NCBI GenBank assembly: GCA_963649395.1
Contig: CAVJHW010000068.1
Location: forward strand, 1-13,490
Length of the DNA: 13,490 nt
Source of the DNA: Scatomonas sp963649395
GTDB taxonomy: Bacteria > Bacillota > Clostridia > Lachnospirales > Lachnospiraceae
Direction: 5' to 3'
Below the pieces are notes generated by a model, which did not search any database, was not told the origin of the DNA, and saw only the letters and a list, made by a program, of their open reading frames with translations. The position numbers and the translations under genes are program-made. Each line of letters starts with the position of its first letter. Position 1 is the first letter of the stretch. Shown in pieces: positions 1 to 7,091 of the stretch.

Positions 1-658
1 CCTGCTTATCATTATCGTAGAACGGGGAAAGGGAACAAAGGCTGCGCATATTTTGCAGGATCTGTCGATTCCGGTACAATTGATTATCTCCGGTCGCGGA
101 ACCGCCAGCTCGAAGATCATGGATTATCTGGGGCTCGAGGAACCCCACAAAGAGCTCCTGATCTGCCTGGCAGACCGGAGTCGTACCAAGAAAATTTTTG
201 ATTATCTGGAGAATAAGATGCATTTTTCCAGACCCGGTCATGGAATCGCCTGTGCTCTGCCCCTGTCGGGAATCACCCGCTTTCTGTCTGCGCGTCTGGG
301 AAACGAACAGAATATCGCTCAACCTACTGAGGAGGAATGCAAAATGAAAGAATCCGTCCGTCATGAACTGGTTTTCTCTATCATGGATGCCGGTCTTTCC
401 AGCCTGGTCATGGAGGCGGCCAAGGAAGCCGGCTGCAAGGGGGGCACCGTGATAAAGGCCCGCAGTCTCTATACAGAGGAAATCAAGAGAGTCTTTGGAA
501 TGACTCTGCAGCAGGAAAAGGAAATTCTTCTGATTCTGGTTCCCTCTGATCTTAAGCTTCCCGTCATGGAAGCCATCCGCAAACGTCTTTTAACAGAAAC
601 CGGCGAGCGGGGGATTGTTTTCTCCCTCCCTGCCCATGATACTATGGGCCTCCTTTGA
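1..658 (+). CDS. Tandem P-II-like nitrogen-regulator-family protein (5' end outside window)
   Basis: The reading frame is open from base 2 to the TGA at 656-658, so the start lies upstream; the TTG at 53 is internal, because the codons before it still read as a P-II first beta strand (LLIIIVERGKGTKAA). Two P-II-like ferredoxin-fold units follow each other. The first spans roughly residues 1-95 of the visible part and carries GRGTASSKIMDYLGL and RPGHGIACALPL. The second spans roughly 108-218 and carries GGTVIKARSLYTEEIKRVFG and GIVFSLP. The repeated 'GTxxxxxxxxxxxG ... GIxFxLP' pattern is what identifies the family. P-II proteins are cytoplasmic trimeric sensors that bind nucleotides or 2-oxoglutarate and gate transporters or enzymes. 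Two-domain clostridial versions are often next to DUF1538 membrane proteins, so such a gene may lie just left of the window (inference). The usual T-loop uridylylation tyrosine context is not evident. It converges on murF. Confidence 0.8.
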   Translation, partial: LLIIIVERGKGTKAAHILQDLSIPVQLIISGRGTASSKIMDYLGLEEPHKELLICLADRSRTKKIFDYLENKMHFSRPGHGIACALPLSGITRFLSARLGNEQNIAQPTEEECKMKESVRHELVFSIMDAGLSSLVMEAAKEAGCKGGTVIKARSLYTEEIKRVFGMTLQQEKEILLILVPSDLKLPVMEAIRKRLLTETGERGIVFSLPAHDTMGLL

Positions 659-670
659 GACAAAATAAGC

Positions 671-721
671 AAACCGGCATGCGCAGACAGGGCGACAGCC
701 CCCCCTTGCGCATACCGGCTT
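671..721. terminator. Hairpin between convergent P-II gene and murF, likely terminator
   Basis: Arms 671-685 and 707-721 (AAACCGGCATGCGCA against TGCGCATACCGGCTT) pair over 15 positions with two G-U type positions; a small GGGC/GCCC inner stem sits inside the loop. On the minus strand the hairpin is followed by a T-rich stretch (TTTGCTTATTTTG), so it fits best as the terminator of the murF transcript, starting 6 bases after its stop. The + strand tail has no T run, so termination of the P-II gene here is less certain. Confidence 0.7.
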
Positions 722-726
722 CATCG

Positions 727-2097
727 TTAAAAGATAGACGTTAAAAAGGCAACAATGGCATCATATTCCATGAAGTGAGAGGCCTTGACCAGAATTGTAT
801 CTCCCGCCTGCAACAGCTTGGGCAGATTCTCCATCAGCTCAGCTCGATCTGCAAAATGTCGGATCTCCATACCTGTCCCTGCCCTGTTCGCCGCCTCCGC
901 CATAGAGGAACACAAAGGCCCCGCACAATAAAGGGCATCTAACCCTAGGGAAGCCGCATAAGCACCTACCTCCTCATGGAGCTTGACTTCCTCCTCTCCC
1001 AATTCCCCCATATCTCCCAAAACAGCTACCCTGCGTCCCAGCCCTTCCTGCAGGACTTGCAAAGAAGCCTTCATGGAAACCGGATTGGCATTATAGCAAT
1101 CATCAATGATGGTATAATGCTTCGTTTCTATGATATGAAAGCGTCCGCTGATGGAAGTATAGCTCTCAATCCCCCTACGGATCTCGTCCAGGCTCAATCC
1201 ATAAGTCAAACCTGCTGCCGTTCCTGCCAAGGCATTGTAAACCATATGACGACCCGGCATGGGAATAAGCACGGAAAAGTCCCCTAAGGGGGTATGAATG
1301 CGGCAGCGAATTCCCTTCAAACCCTGATTCTCCAGCTGATCTGCCCAAATCTCATTGGTCTCCTGCAGTCCAAATCTTAGCGGACGGATTCCCTTAACCA
1401 TCTCAATAGTGGATAATTTGTCATCGTCCCCATTCAGGAGGATATGGGCCTTTGGGGTCAGATAATCAAAAATCTCCGACTTGGCTCTCAGAATTCCGTC
1501 CCTGTCCTTGAGATTCTCCAAATGGCACCAGCCGATATTGGTCAGGATGCAGGTATCCGGCCGGGCAATTCTGGCCAGCTTATGCATCTCTCCAAAATCG
1601 CTGATCCCCATCTCCAACACCGCAATTTGATCTTCCTGGCGAAGGCGAAAGATCGTCAAAGGCAGACCCAATTNNNNNNNNNNTCCCTCCGTCTTCAGCA
1701 CTCGATACTTCTGTCCCAAGACTGCGGCTGTCATCTCCTTGGTGCTGGTTTTACCCACACTTCCGGCAATTCCAATCACGGGAATTCCCAGCTGTTTCAA
1801 ATAATATTCCCCCATATCCTGAACCGCCTGTAGGGAAGACTTCACCTGGATATAAGGGAAATCTGTCCGTCCCAGATTCTTCTCTGACAGGGTCGCGGCC
1901 GCCCCTTGACTGATAGCCTGGCCGATAAAATCGTGACCGTCGGCCCGGATCCCCTTCATAGGAACAAAGAGACAGCCTTGACGGATCCTCCGGCTGTCTG
2001 TAGTGATGTCGGTGACGCAGATCCCCTTCTGCGCCTCCTCTCCTCTATATTGTCCGCCGCAGGCTGCGGCTATGTTCTCCAAGGTCAGATTCTTCAT
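727..2097 (-). CDS. murF: UDP-N-acetylmuramoyl-tripeptide--D-alanyl-D-alanine ligase (MurF)
   Basis: Cytoplasmic ATP-dependent Mur ligase that adds D-Ala-D-Ala to UDP-MurNAc-tripeptide, the last step of the soluble peptidoglycan precursor. The 456-residue length is normal. The N-terminal domain has the DSRRIRQGCLFVPMKG-DGHDF signature (about residues 34-57). The central ATPase domain has the P-loop GIAGSVGKTSTKE (about 109-121). Further on is DDCYNANPVSMKAS, the hallmark YNANPxS segment, followed by the C-terminal domain with AVLGDMGELG. The start ATG at 2097 has an AGGAG about 8 bases upstream (2109-2113). Ten Ns at 1674-1683 blank out four codons just after KTEG, where the family has a GNxNN motif. 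The frame is continuous across them, so this is an assembly gap rather than a broken gene. It lies 76 bases downstream of ddl, which supplies its substrate, and is the last gene of that unit. Confidence 0.96.
   Translation of the reverse strand: MKNLTLENIAAACGGQYRGEEAQKGICVTDITTDSRRIRQGCLFVPMKGIRADGHDFIGQAISQGAAATLSEKNLGRTDFPYIQVKSSLQAVQDMGEYYLKQLGIPVIGIAGSVGKTSTKEMTAAVLGQKYRVLKTEGXXXXLGLPLTIFRLRQEDQIAVLEMGISDFGEMHKLARIARPDTCILTNIGWCHLENLKDRDGILRAKSEIFDYLTPKAHILLNGDDDKLSTIEMVKGIRPLRFGLQETNEIWADQLENQGLKGIRCRIHTPLGDFSVLIPMPGRHMVYNALAGTAAGLTYGLSLDEIRRGIESYTSISGRFHIIETKHYTIIDDCYNANPVSMKASLQVLQEGLGRRVAVLGDMGELGEEEVKLHEEVGAYAASLGLDALYCAGPLCSSMAEAANRAGTGMEIRHFADRAELMENLPKLLQAGDTILVKASHFMEYDAIVAFLTSIF
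1674..1683. other. Assembly gap of 10 Ns inside murF
   Basis: Ten consecutive N positions. On the minus strand the codons run GGA, three unknown codons, NAA, TTG, GGT. The hidden residues are the asparagine-rich segment after the P-loop domain's KTxG. Confidence 0.99.
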
Positions 2098-2130
2098 TCT
2101 GTCTGCTCCTGCCGTTTTCTAAAGTGCCCC

Positions 2131-2158
2131 ATGCCAGGCGTTGCCCCTCGCCCGGCAT
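2131..2158. other. Inverted repeat in the ddl-murF intergenic space
   Basis: ATGCCAGGCG (2131-2140) and CGCCCGGCAT (2149-2158) form a 10-bp stem with one mismatch around an 8-base loop. No T tract follows on either strand, so a full terminator is unlikely. It could be a partial attenuator or an RNA-processing or stability element separating ddl and murF expression. Confidence 0.35.
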
Positions 2159-2173
2159 CACCACGCATAAAAG

Positions 2174-3217
2174 TCAGTGACTTTGCTCTTGATATTTTTC
2201 CAGGGAGAGATGAATCAGCTTCTCACACAATTCCGGATAGGACTCTCCCAGGGCTGCTGCTTCCTGGGGAATCAGGCTGGTAGGAGTCATGCCCGGGAGC
2301 GTGTTGGCTTCCAGACAATACATCCCTCCCTCCTGGTCCATCAGGAAATCCAGCCTGCAATAGCCTGTGATCCCCAAAGCCTTGGCTCCCAGCTCCGCGT
2401 AATCTTGCATCTGTCTGGTTTGCTCCGGACTTAGGTTGGCGGGACAGGTCTCCACCGTGGAACCTGCCTGGTACTTGTTCTTGTAATCATAGAAGCCCTC
2501 CAAAGGAGCGATCTCAATGATGGGATAAGCCTTCCCCCCGATCACTGCCACCGAGAACTCCCTGCCCTCTACATAGGTCTCCACCACAAGCTCATCTTCA
2601 TAGGAAAAAGCCTCTTGCAGGGACTTCTGATATTCCTCCTGGCTTCGAGCGATGGTAATTCCCACGCTGGAGCCCCCGCAGCAGGGCTTCACTACCACCG
2701 GAAGGCCCATGTCATGGCGCTGAAGGTCTGCATCCTCCCCCCGGCTCAGATGAAAGCCTCGGGGGGTGGGCACATTCCATACCCGGAATAGCTGCTTGGT
2801 CAGGCTCTTATCCATAGCAAGGGCACTGCTGAGATGACCGGTCCCCGTATAAGGAATTCCAAAGAGATCAAAGGCTGCCTGCACTTTGCCATCTTCTCCA
2901 TTAGCGCCATGGAGAGCCAGGAAAACAATATCTGCCTGCTGACACAGCTGCAGAACCTTAGGACCGAAAAATTCCCGCCGGGATGTCAAGATCTGAGGCA
3001 GCTGGTCATCAAAGCTGCGCATGTAGCCTGCTGCCTTATCCACATCATAGGAAGACTCGAAGGCCCTGTCCACCTCTGCCTCCTCCCATCCGAAAAATAC
3101 ATCCAGGAGAATGGCCTGGTGGCCTCGCTCCCGCAAGGCCTTACAAACGCCTGTGCCGGAGACAATGGAAACCTCTCTTTCCGTACTGGTGCCTCCTGCT
3201 AATACCACAATTTTCAT
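2174..3217 (-). CDS. ddl: D-alanine--D-alanine ligase
   Basis: ATP-grasp enzyme joining two D-alanines in the cytoplasm for MurF. The 347 residues match the family length. Visible motifs are REVSIVSG (about 14-21, with the E that contacts the first D-Ala), ALHGANGEDG (101-110), VVKPCCGGSSVG (175-186), the omega-loop GFYDYKNKY (241-249) and EANTLPGMTPTS (303-314, metal and carboxylate contacts). The omega loop carries the tyrosine pattern YDYxxKY of true D-Ala-D-Ala ligases. VanA-type D-Ala-D-Lac ligases have a different loop, so normal vancomycin-susceptible precursors are predicted from this gene (inference). The start at 3217 is the first Met before MKIVVLAGGTSTE and has a GGAG-like sequence close upstream. 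It begins 25 bases after the L,D-transpeptidase stop, so the two are surely co-transcribed. Confidence 0.97.
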   Translation of the reverse strand: MKIVVLAGGTSTEREVSIVSGTGVCKALRERGHQAILLDVFFGWEEAEVDRAFESSYDVDKAAGYMRSFDDQLPQILTSRREFFGPKVLQLCQQADIVFLALHGANGEDGKVQAAFDLFGIPYTGTGHLSSALAMDKSLTKQLFRVWNVPTPRGFHLSRGEDADLQRHDMGLPVVVKPCCGGSSVGITIARSQEEYQKSLQEAFSYEDELVVETYVEGREFSVAVIGGKAYPIIEIAPLEGFYDYKNKYQAGSTVETCPANLSPEQTRQMQDYAELGAKALGITGYCRLDFLMDQEGGMYCLEANTLPGMTPTSLIPQEAAALGESYPELCEKLIHLSLEKYQEQSH

Positions 3218-3242
3218 AAAAACTCCTTCTCTGTCCTCCCCG

Positions 3243-4706
3243 TCAGCCTGCAGTAATATCCTGCGTCGGCTCGGGTCCTACGACCTGGTCCGTGCTGTAG
3301 TAGACAATGACCGGATCTCCAATCTCCATGGTATTAAAGATCTTCTCTGCCGCCTCATAGGGTGTATTCACACAGCCATGGGATCCATTGGTCAGATAAA
3401 TGCTACCGCCAAATGCCGTCCGGCTGGTCATGTCGTGAATGCCACAATCCCCGTTGAAGGGCATCCAAAAGGCTACCCTAACATCAAAGAGGGTAAATTG
3501 AGCATCCTCCTTCTTGGCGTCAATCGCCCATACGCTGCCGGATGGAGTCTGCCAACCGGTGGCATCATCCCCTGTTACTACCGGAGTCTCTACCACCAGC
3601 TGTCCATCCTTATAGCACCACATAGTCTGGGTAGTGATACAGATCTCCACATAGGTGTCCCCGATATCATTCACGGACCGATCCTTCCCCTGATAGAGGT
3701 AAACCGGCTGCACCGTAGTCTGCTGCCCCTCCTTCACCATCTGGATCAGTTCCTGGGTTGTGGTCTCCTTGTCAATCACCCAGCCATAATCGCCTCCTCC
3801 CGCCAGGGTAATGGTGGGTCCCAGGGAGGTGGTAAATTGATGCTCCAATCCAAAGGTGTCTGTCTCGTAGGCCATATGCTTCACCCAGGCAGCCACCTGG
3901 TCTTGATCCAGGTCATAATTCCCATCCTCTCCCTTAACCAGCCAGGAGACAATCGTAGCTCGATCCACAGTCATCTGTCGATCCTGAAAATCATAGACAA
4001 TCTGCGCGGAGGTCAGCTGATTCATCTGCTGCAGTTCTGTCTGCAAACCTGCGTCTGTACTGAGGACAGAGGGCGCCTCATAGAGATCCAGGGCTTCAAA
4101 ATCAATGGTTTCCTGCTCCATCTCTATGGCCTGGGCCAGAGCTTCCCTGGTTTTCTCCCGATTCAAAGTATTCCCCTCCACCTCCGCTATGATTTCGAAG
4201 GTAGTGCCATTATCACTGATATAAGCATCCTGGGGGGAGGTGACATAAGCCGCCTGAAAGCACTGCAGCTGATCCATGGCGGTATCCAGTTTTTCCTCGT
4301 CATAGGTAAAATCCGTACTGGTATGATAGGTTTTATTCCCGGCTATGGAGAAAATCCAGGGACTGGAAGCCTGCTGTTCCAGGAGATCCTCTACCTCTCC
4401 CTGATCCACATACTTCATATCCAGCTCAGCCCCCTTGATGGTCTCTGTCTGTCCCCCCCGCTCCTGTAGGGTCAGAACATAGTCTGTTATGCTGTTCTGG
4501 AGTTCCTCCTTTACCTCTTCCGCCGTCTTACCCCCGCAATCGATTCCATTGATACTCGTTCCCGGAAAGAAATGGCTTGCAAAATGCCTGGAACCGATGA
4601 AATAGATCCCAAGCAGGATAGCTACAAGCGCAGCCAGGATGATGATCTTGATTTTTACCTTTTTGGATAAGTGCTTCATGGTATACCCGCTTTCCATTAA
4701 ATCCAT
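3243..4706 (-). CDS. Membrane-anchored L,D-transpeptidase (YkuD domain, PG_binding_4-like N-terminal part)
   Basis: Acts outside the membrane on peptidoglycan stem peptides, forming 3-3 cross-links or anchoring proteins through a cysteine acyl-enzyme. A basic N-terminus (KHLSKKVKIK) is followed by one transmembrane segment at about residues 19-39. Next comes a GTSINGIDCGGKTAEE stretch typical of PG_binding_4/VanW-like extracellular regions, and a long central region (about 60-340) that should hold the stem-peptide-binding fold. The C-terminal YkuD domain has GIHD (His424) and NGSHGCVN (His443, Cys445), the catalytic HxxxSHGC pattern. It has 487 residues from the first Met. The second Met at 4697 is an attractive alternative, because GGGAG lies 9 bases before it but directly abuts the first ATG. 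It starts 42 bases after the aminotransferase stop and 25 bases before ddl, an arrangement consistent with an envelope operon. Confidence 0.93.
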   Translation of the reverse strand: MDLMESGYTMKHLSKKVKIKIIILAALVAILLGIYFIGSRHFASHFFPGTSINGIDCGGKTAEEVKEELQNSITDYVLTLQERGGQTETIKGAELDMKYVDQGEVEDLLEQQASSPWIFSIAGNKTYHTSTDFTYDEEKLDTAMDQLQCFQAAYVTSPQDAYISDNGTTFEIIAEVEGNTLNREKTREALAQAIEMEQETIDFEALDLYEAPSVLSTDAGLQTELQQMNQLTSAQIVYDFQDRQMTVDRATIVSWLVKGEDGNYDLDQDQVAAWVKHMAYETDTFGLEHQFTTSLGPTITLAGGGDYGWVIDKETTTQELIQMVKEGQQTTVQPVYLYQGKDRSVNDIGDTYVEICITTQTMWCYKDGQLVVETPVVTGDDATGWQTPSGSVWAIDAKKEDAQFTLFDVRVAFWMPFNGDCGIHDMTSRTAFGGSIYLTNGSHGCVNTPYEAAEKIFNTMEIGDPVIVYYSTDQVVGPEPTQDITAG

Positions 4707-4726
4707 CTCCCATGCTTATAGGAGGC

Positions 4727-4759
4727 AAGAGACCGCACCCAGGCCGGATCAGGCCTCTT
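4727..4759. other. Hairpin spanning the aminotransferase stop codon
   Basis: On the minus strand AAGAGGCC (4752-4759) can pair with GGTCTCTT (4727-4734) over 8 bp with one G-U, enclosing a smaller AGGCC/GGCCT stem (4741-4756). No U tract follows. It may tune read-through into the transpeptidase gene or be incidental. Confidence 0.25.
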
Positions 4760-6044
4760 TTTCCAAAAGCTTGTTCAAACTTGCCAGCTTCACGCTGACC
4801 ACAAATACGTCCGTAGCCACTGCCAGCTCCTCCGGGGTCGGAAGAGAAGGAGCAATCCGAATATTGGAATCCTGGGGATCCTTGCCATAGGGATAAGTGG
4901 CACCGGCGCCGGTCAATACAAGGCCGGCCTCTTTCGCCAAAGCCGCAATGGCCTTCGCACAGCCGGGCAGGGCATCGAAGGAAATAAAATATCCGCCCTT
5001 GGGGGCATCCCAGCTTCCTATGCCCAGACCGCCCAGTTCCCGCTCCAGGACCTCTATCACTGTCTCGAACTTAGGACGCATGATGGCCGCATGCTTCTTC
5101 ATATGCGCCTTCACCCCTTCCAGGTCCTTGAAAAAGCGCACATGGCGCAGCTGGTTCAGCTTGTCATGGCTGATGATCTGATAATTCATATGGCGCTGAA
5201 TCTCCGCCAAATTGGCCTTGGAGGCTGCCACAGCAGAGATACCGCTTCCCGCATAGCTTACCTTGGAGGTGGAGGCAAACATATAGACCATATCCGGATT
5301 CCCTGCCTTCTCGCATTCCTCCAGAAGGTTCAGGATGTGATCCTGCTGGTCCGGCTGGTCATACAGATGATGAATCCCATAGGCATTATCCCAGAAAATC
5401 CGGAAATCCCCAGCGGCCGGCTTCAGAGCTGCCATACGCTTCACGGTTTCATCGGAATAGGAATAACCCTGGGGATTGGAATATTGAGGCACACACCAGA
5501 TTCCCTTAATGGCCTCATCTTCAGCCACCAGCTTCTCTACCAGATCCATATCCGGTCCTTCCTTGGTCATGGGAACATTGATCATCTCCGTCCCAAAATA
5601 TTCCGTTATGGCAAAATGACGGTCATAGCCCGGAACCGGACAGAGGAACTTCACCTTATCCAGCTTAGACCAGGGAGTGCTGCCCAAAACGCCGTGGGTG
5701 TAGGAACGAGATACGGTATCAAACATAATGGTCAGGCTGGCATTTCCGCAGACAATGACCTGGTCGGCCGGAGCACCCATGATGTCCCCCATCAGCTTCC
5801 TGGCCTCAGGAATGCCGGTCAGTCCTCCGTAATTTCTGCAATCCATGCCATCCTCTGCCTTGCAATCCTCATTATCAGACAGGATAGACAACATGTCCTC
5901 TGCCAGATCCAGCTGTGCCTTAGCCGGCTTTCCACGAGAAATGTCCAGCTTCAGCCCCTTTTCCTTGATCTCCTGGTACTGCTTCTCCACCTCTGCCTTC
6001 AGAACCTGCAATTCCTCCCGACTCATCTCACCATATTTCTTCAT
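4749..6044 (-). CDS. PLP-dependent aminotransferase, aspartate aminotransferase subgroup Ic type
   Basis: Fold-type I PLP enzyme of the cytoplasm that exchanges an amino group between an amino acid (probably aspartate) and a 2-oxoacid. From the chosen start it has 431 residues. Visible motifs are RGKP (37-40), YGGLTG (72-77), CGNASL (99-104), YSNPQGYSYSDE (188-199, with the family Asn), FWDNAYG (217-223, Asp to the pyridine N and Tyr), the Schiff-base lysine in FASTSKVSYAG (Lys261) and the carboxylate-binding arginine in NIRIAPSLP (Arg396). This pattern is that of the Asp_aminotransf (subgroup Ic) family rather than the classical AspC. The frame is open to an ATG at 6137, but that ATG falls at the predicted transcription start. 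The ATG at 6044 has AAGGAGG 6 bases upstream and gives the family N-terminus, so it was chosen. It is first in the unit with the transpeptidase, ddl and murF. Aspartate specificity is family-based and unproven. Confidence 0.92.
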   Translation of the reverse strand: MKKYGEMSREELQVLKAEVEKQYQEIKEKGLKLDISRGKPAKAQLDLAEDMLSILSDNEDCKAEDGMDCRNYGGLTGIPEARKLMGDIMGAPADQVIVCGNASLTIMFDTVSRSYTHGVLGSTPWSKLDKVKFLCPVPGYDRHFAITEYFGTEMINVPMTKEGPDMDLVEKLVAEDEAIKGIWCVPQYSNPQGYSYSDETVKRMAALKPAAGDFRIFWDNAYGIHHLYDQPDQQDHILNLLEECEKAGNPDMVYMFASTSKVSYAGSGISAVAASKANLAEIQRHMNYQIISHDKLNQLRHVRFFKDLEGVKAHMKKHAAIMRPKFETVIEVLERELGGLGIGSWDAPKGGYFISFDALPGCAKAIAALAKEAGLVLTGAGATYPYGKDPQDSNIRIAPSLPTPEELAVATDVFVVSVKLASLNKLLEKEA

Positions 6045-6050
6045 AAACAT

Positions 6051-6057
6051 CCTCCTT
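6051..6057 (-). promoter_or_regulatory. Ribosome binding site that sets the aminotransferase start
   Basis: AAGGAGG on the minus strand, 6 bases before the ATG at 6044-6042. A competing ATG at 6050-6048 directly abuts it and is too close. This supports a 431-residue protein over the 462-residue open frame. Confidence 0.8.
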
Positions 6058-6143
6058 ATGCCGACTTGCTTCCCGTTATCCTGCATATCATTGGCTTTTT
6101 GCAGGGATTTTCGCCCATTGGCTGTACAATTCTGCATCCTTGT

Positions 6144-6172
6144 ATTGTAGTGTCCTTCATGCTGCTTGTCAA
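6144..6172 (-). promoter_or_regulatory. Sigma-A promoter of the aminotransferase-envelope unit
   Basis: Minus strand TTGACA (6172-6167), a 17-base spacer, then TACAAT (6149-6144): a perfect -35 and a one-mismatch -10. Transcription should start near 6137, leaving a leader of about 93 bases before the ATG at 6044. I see no riboswitch class or terminator-like hairpin in that leader. Confidence 0.85.
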
Positions 6173-6223
6173 GGCATTCTTGTTGTGCCCGGCCAGAGCC
6201 CTCGGTTTTGGCTCATTTGGGTC

Positions 6224-7090
6224 TTATCTTTCTTCCCAGGACCACCTGCCGGAGGCACCGCAGGGCAGAACCAGACCGGTGGAGCTTACGGGAAGACCAA
6301 TCTCCGAGGCCTCCCCCTGGCCTCCTCTATGCTGCAGGACCACAGACAACATGTAATTCAGCACAGTCGGAGCCAGCCCGGTGGTATAAGAATTCACCAA
6401 AAAGAAAAGGGGTTGGCTGCTAAGCAGCCCTTCACAGAGCTGAAGAAAGGGAAAGATGGAATCCTCTATCTTCCAGATCTCACCCCGGGGCCCCCGTCCG
6501 TAGGAGGGAGGATCCATGATGATGGCATCATAGCGGTTCCCCCGGCGAAGTTCCCTCTCCACGAACTTGGCACAGTCATCCACCAGCCAGCGGATGGGCC
6601 TGTCAGACAAACCGGAGACAGCCGCATTTTCCTTGGCCCAGGCCACCATGCCCTTAGAAGCATCCACATGGGTTACCTGTGCCCCCGCTTCTGCCGCGGC
6701 CAGGCTGGCTCCTCCCGTGTAAGCGAAGAGATTCAAAACCTTCACCGGCCTTCCGGCCTGGCGAATTTTCCGGGAAAACCAGTCCCAGTTGACTGCCTGC
6801 TCGGGAAACAAGCCGGTATGCTTGAAGTGAAAGGGCTTAAGCTGAAAGGTCAGCTTCCTATAAGAAACAGACCACTGCTCCGGCAGGCGGAAGAATTCCC
6901 ATTCCCCGCCTCCCTTGCTGCTGCGGTGATAGTGACCATTCCTCTTTTTCCAACCCGGATGGTCTTTGGGGGTCTGCCAGATCACCTGGGGATCCGGCCG
7001 CACCAGAAGGTAGGTTCCCCAGCGTTCCAGCTTCTCCCCCTGGGAGGTATCCAATATTTCAAAATCCTTCCAACCATCTGCGATCCACAT
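6224..7090 (-). CDS. Class I SAM-dependent methyltransferase, RlmI/RlmK-like (COG1092 type)
   Basis: A probable RNA (23S rRNA cytosine-type) methyltransferase. The 288-residue protein has the Rossmann SAM-binding motif VLNLFAYTGGASLAAAEAG (118-136), the acidic motif II THVDAS (140-145), a DD at 171-172 and the catalytic-type motif DPPSYGRGPRGE (193-204). LFPEQAVNWDW (94-104) just before motif I is also typical of this family. There is no N-terminal PUA domain, so it is the short Firmicutes form; the substrate base cannot be assigned from sequence. The start ATG at 7090 is one base after the M3 peptidase stop (7092-7094), with a purine-rich AAGGAAG inside the end of that gene, so it is translationally linked to it. 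The TAA is at 6224-6226. No convincing terminator follows before the next promoter about 52 bases on. Confidence 0.88.
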   Translation of the reverse strand: MWIADGWKDFEILDTSQGEKLERWGTYLLVRPDPQVIWQTPKDHPGWKKRNGHYHRSSKGGGEWEFFRLPEQWSVSYRKLTFQLKPFHFKHTGLFPEQAVNWDWFSRKIRQAGRPVKVLNLFAYTGGASLAAAEAGAQVTHVDASKGMVAWAKENAAVSGLSDRPIRWLVDDCAKFVERELRRGNRYDAIIMDPPSYGRGPRGEIWKIEDSIFPFLQLCEGLLSSQPLFFLVNSYTTGLAPTVLNYMLSVVLQHRGGQGEASEIGLPVSSTGLVLPCGASGRWSWEER

Positions 7091-7091
7091 A

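Noticed and set aside
2174..3217. Possible VanA-type resistance ligase because ddl sits with a peptidoglycan-modifying gene
   Set aside because: The omega-loop tyrosine pattern is that of D-Ala-D-Ala ligases, and no vanH or vanX is nearby.
3111..4469. Long + strand open frame of about 450 codons opposite the transpeptidase and ddl genes
   Set aside because: Its translation lacks any family motif and the opposite strand encodes clear enzymes; an antisense shadow of codon bias.
6138..6223. Terminator after the methyltransferase gene
   Set aside because: Only a 5-bp GAGCC/GGCTC stem without a T run; read-through into the next unit stays possible.
5091..6356. Long + strand open frame of about 420 codons opposite the aminotransferase gene
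   Set aside because: No motifs or ribosome binding site; it crosses the minus-strand promoter and two recognised genes.
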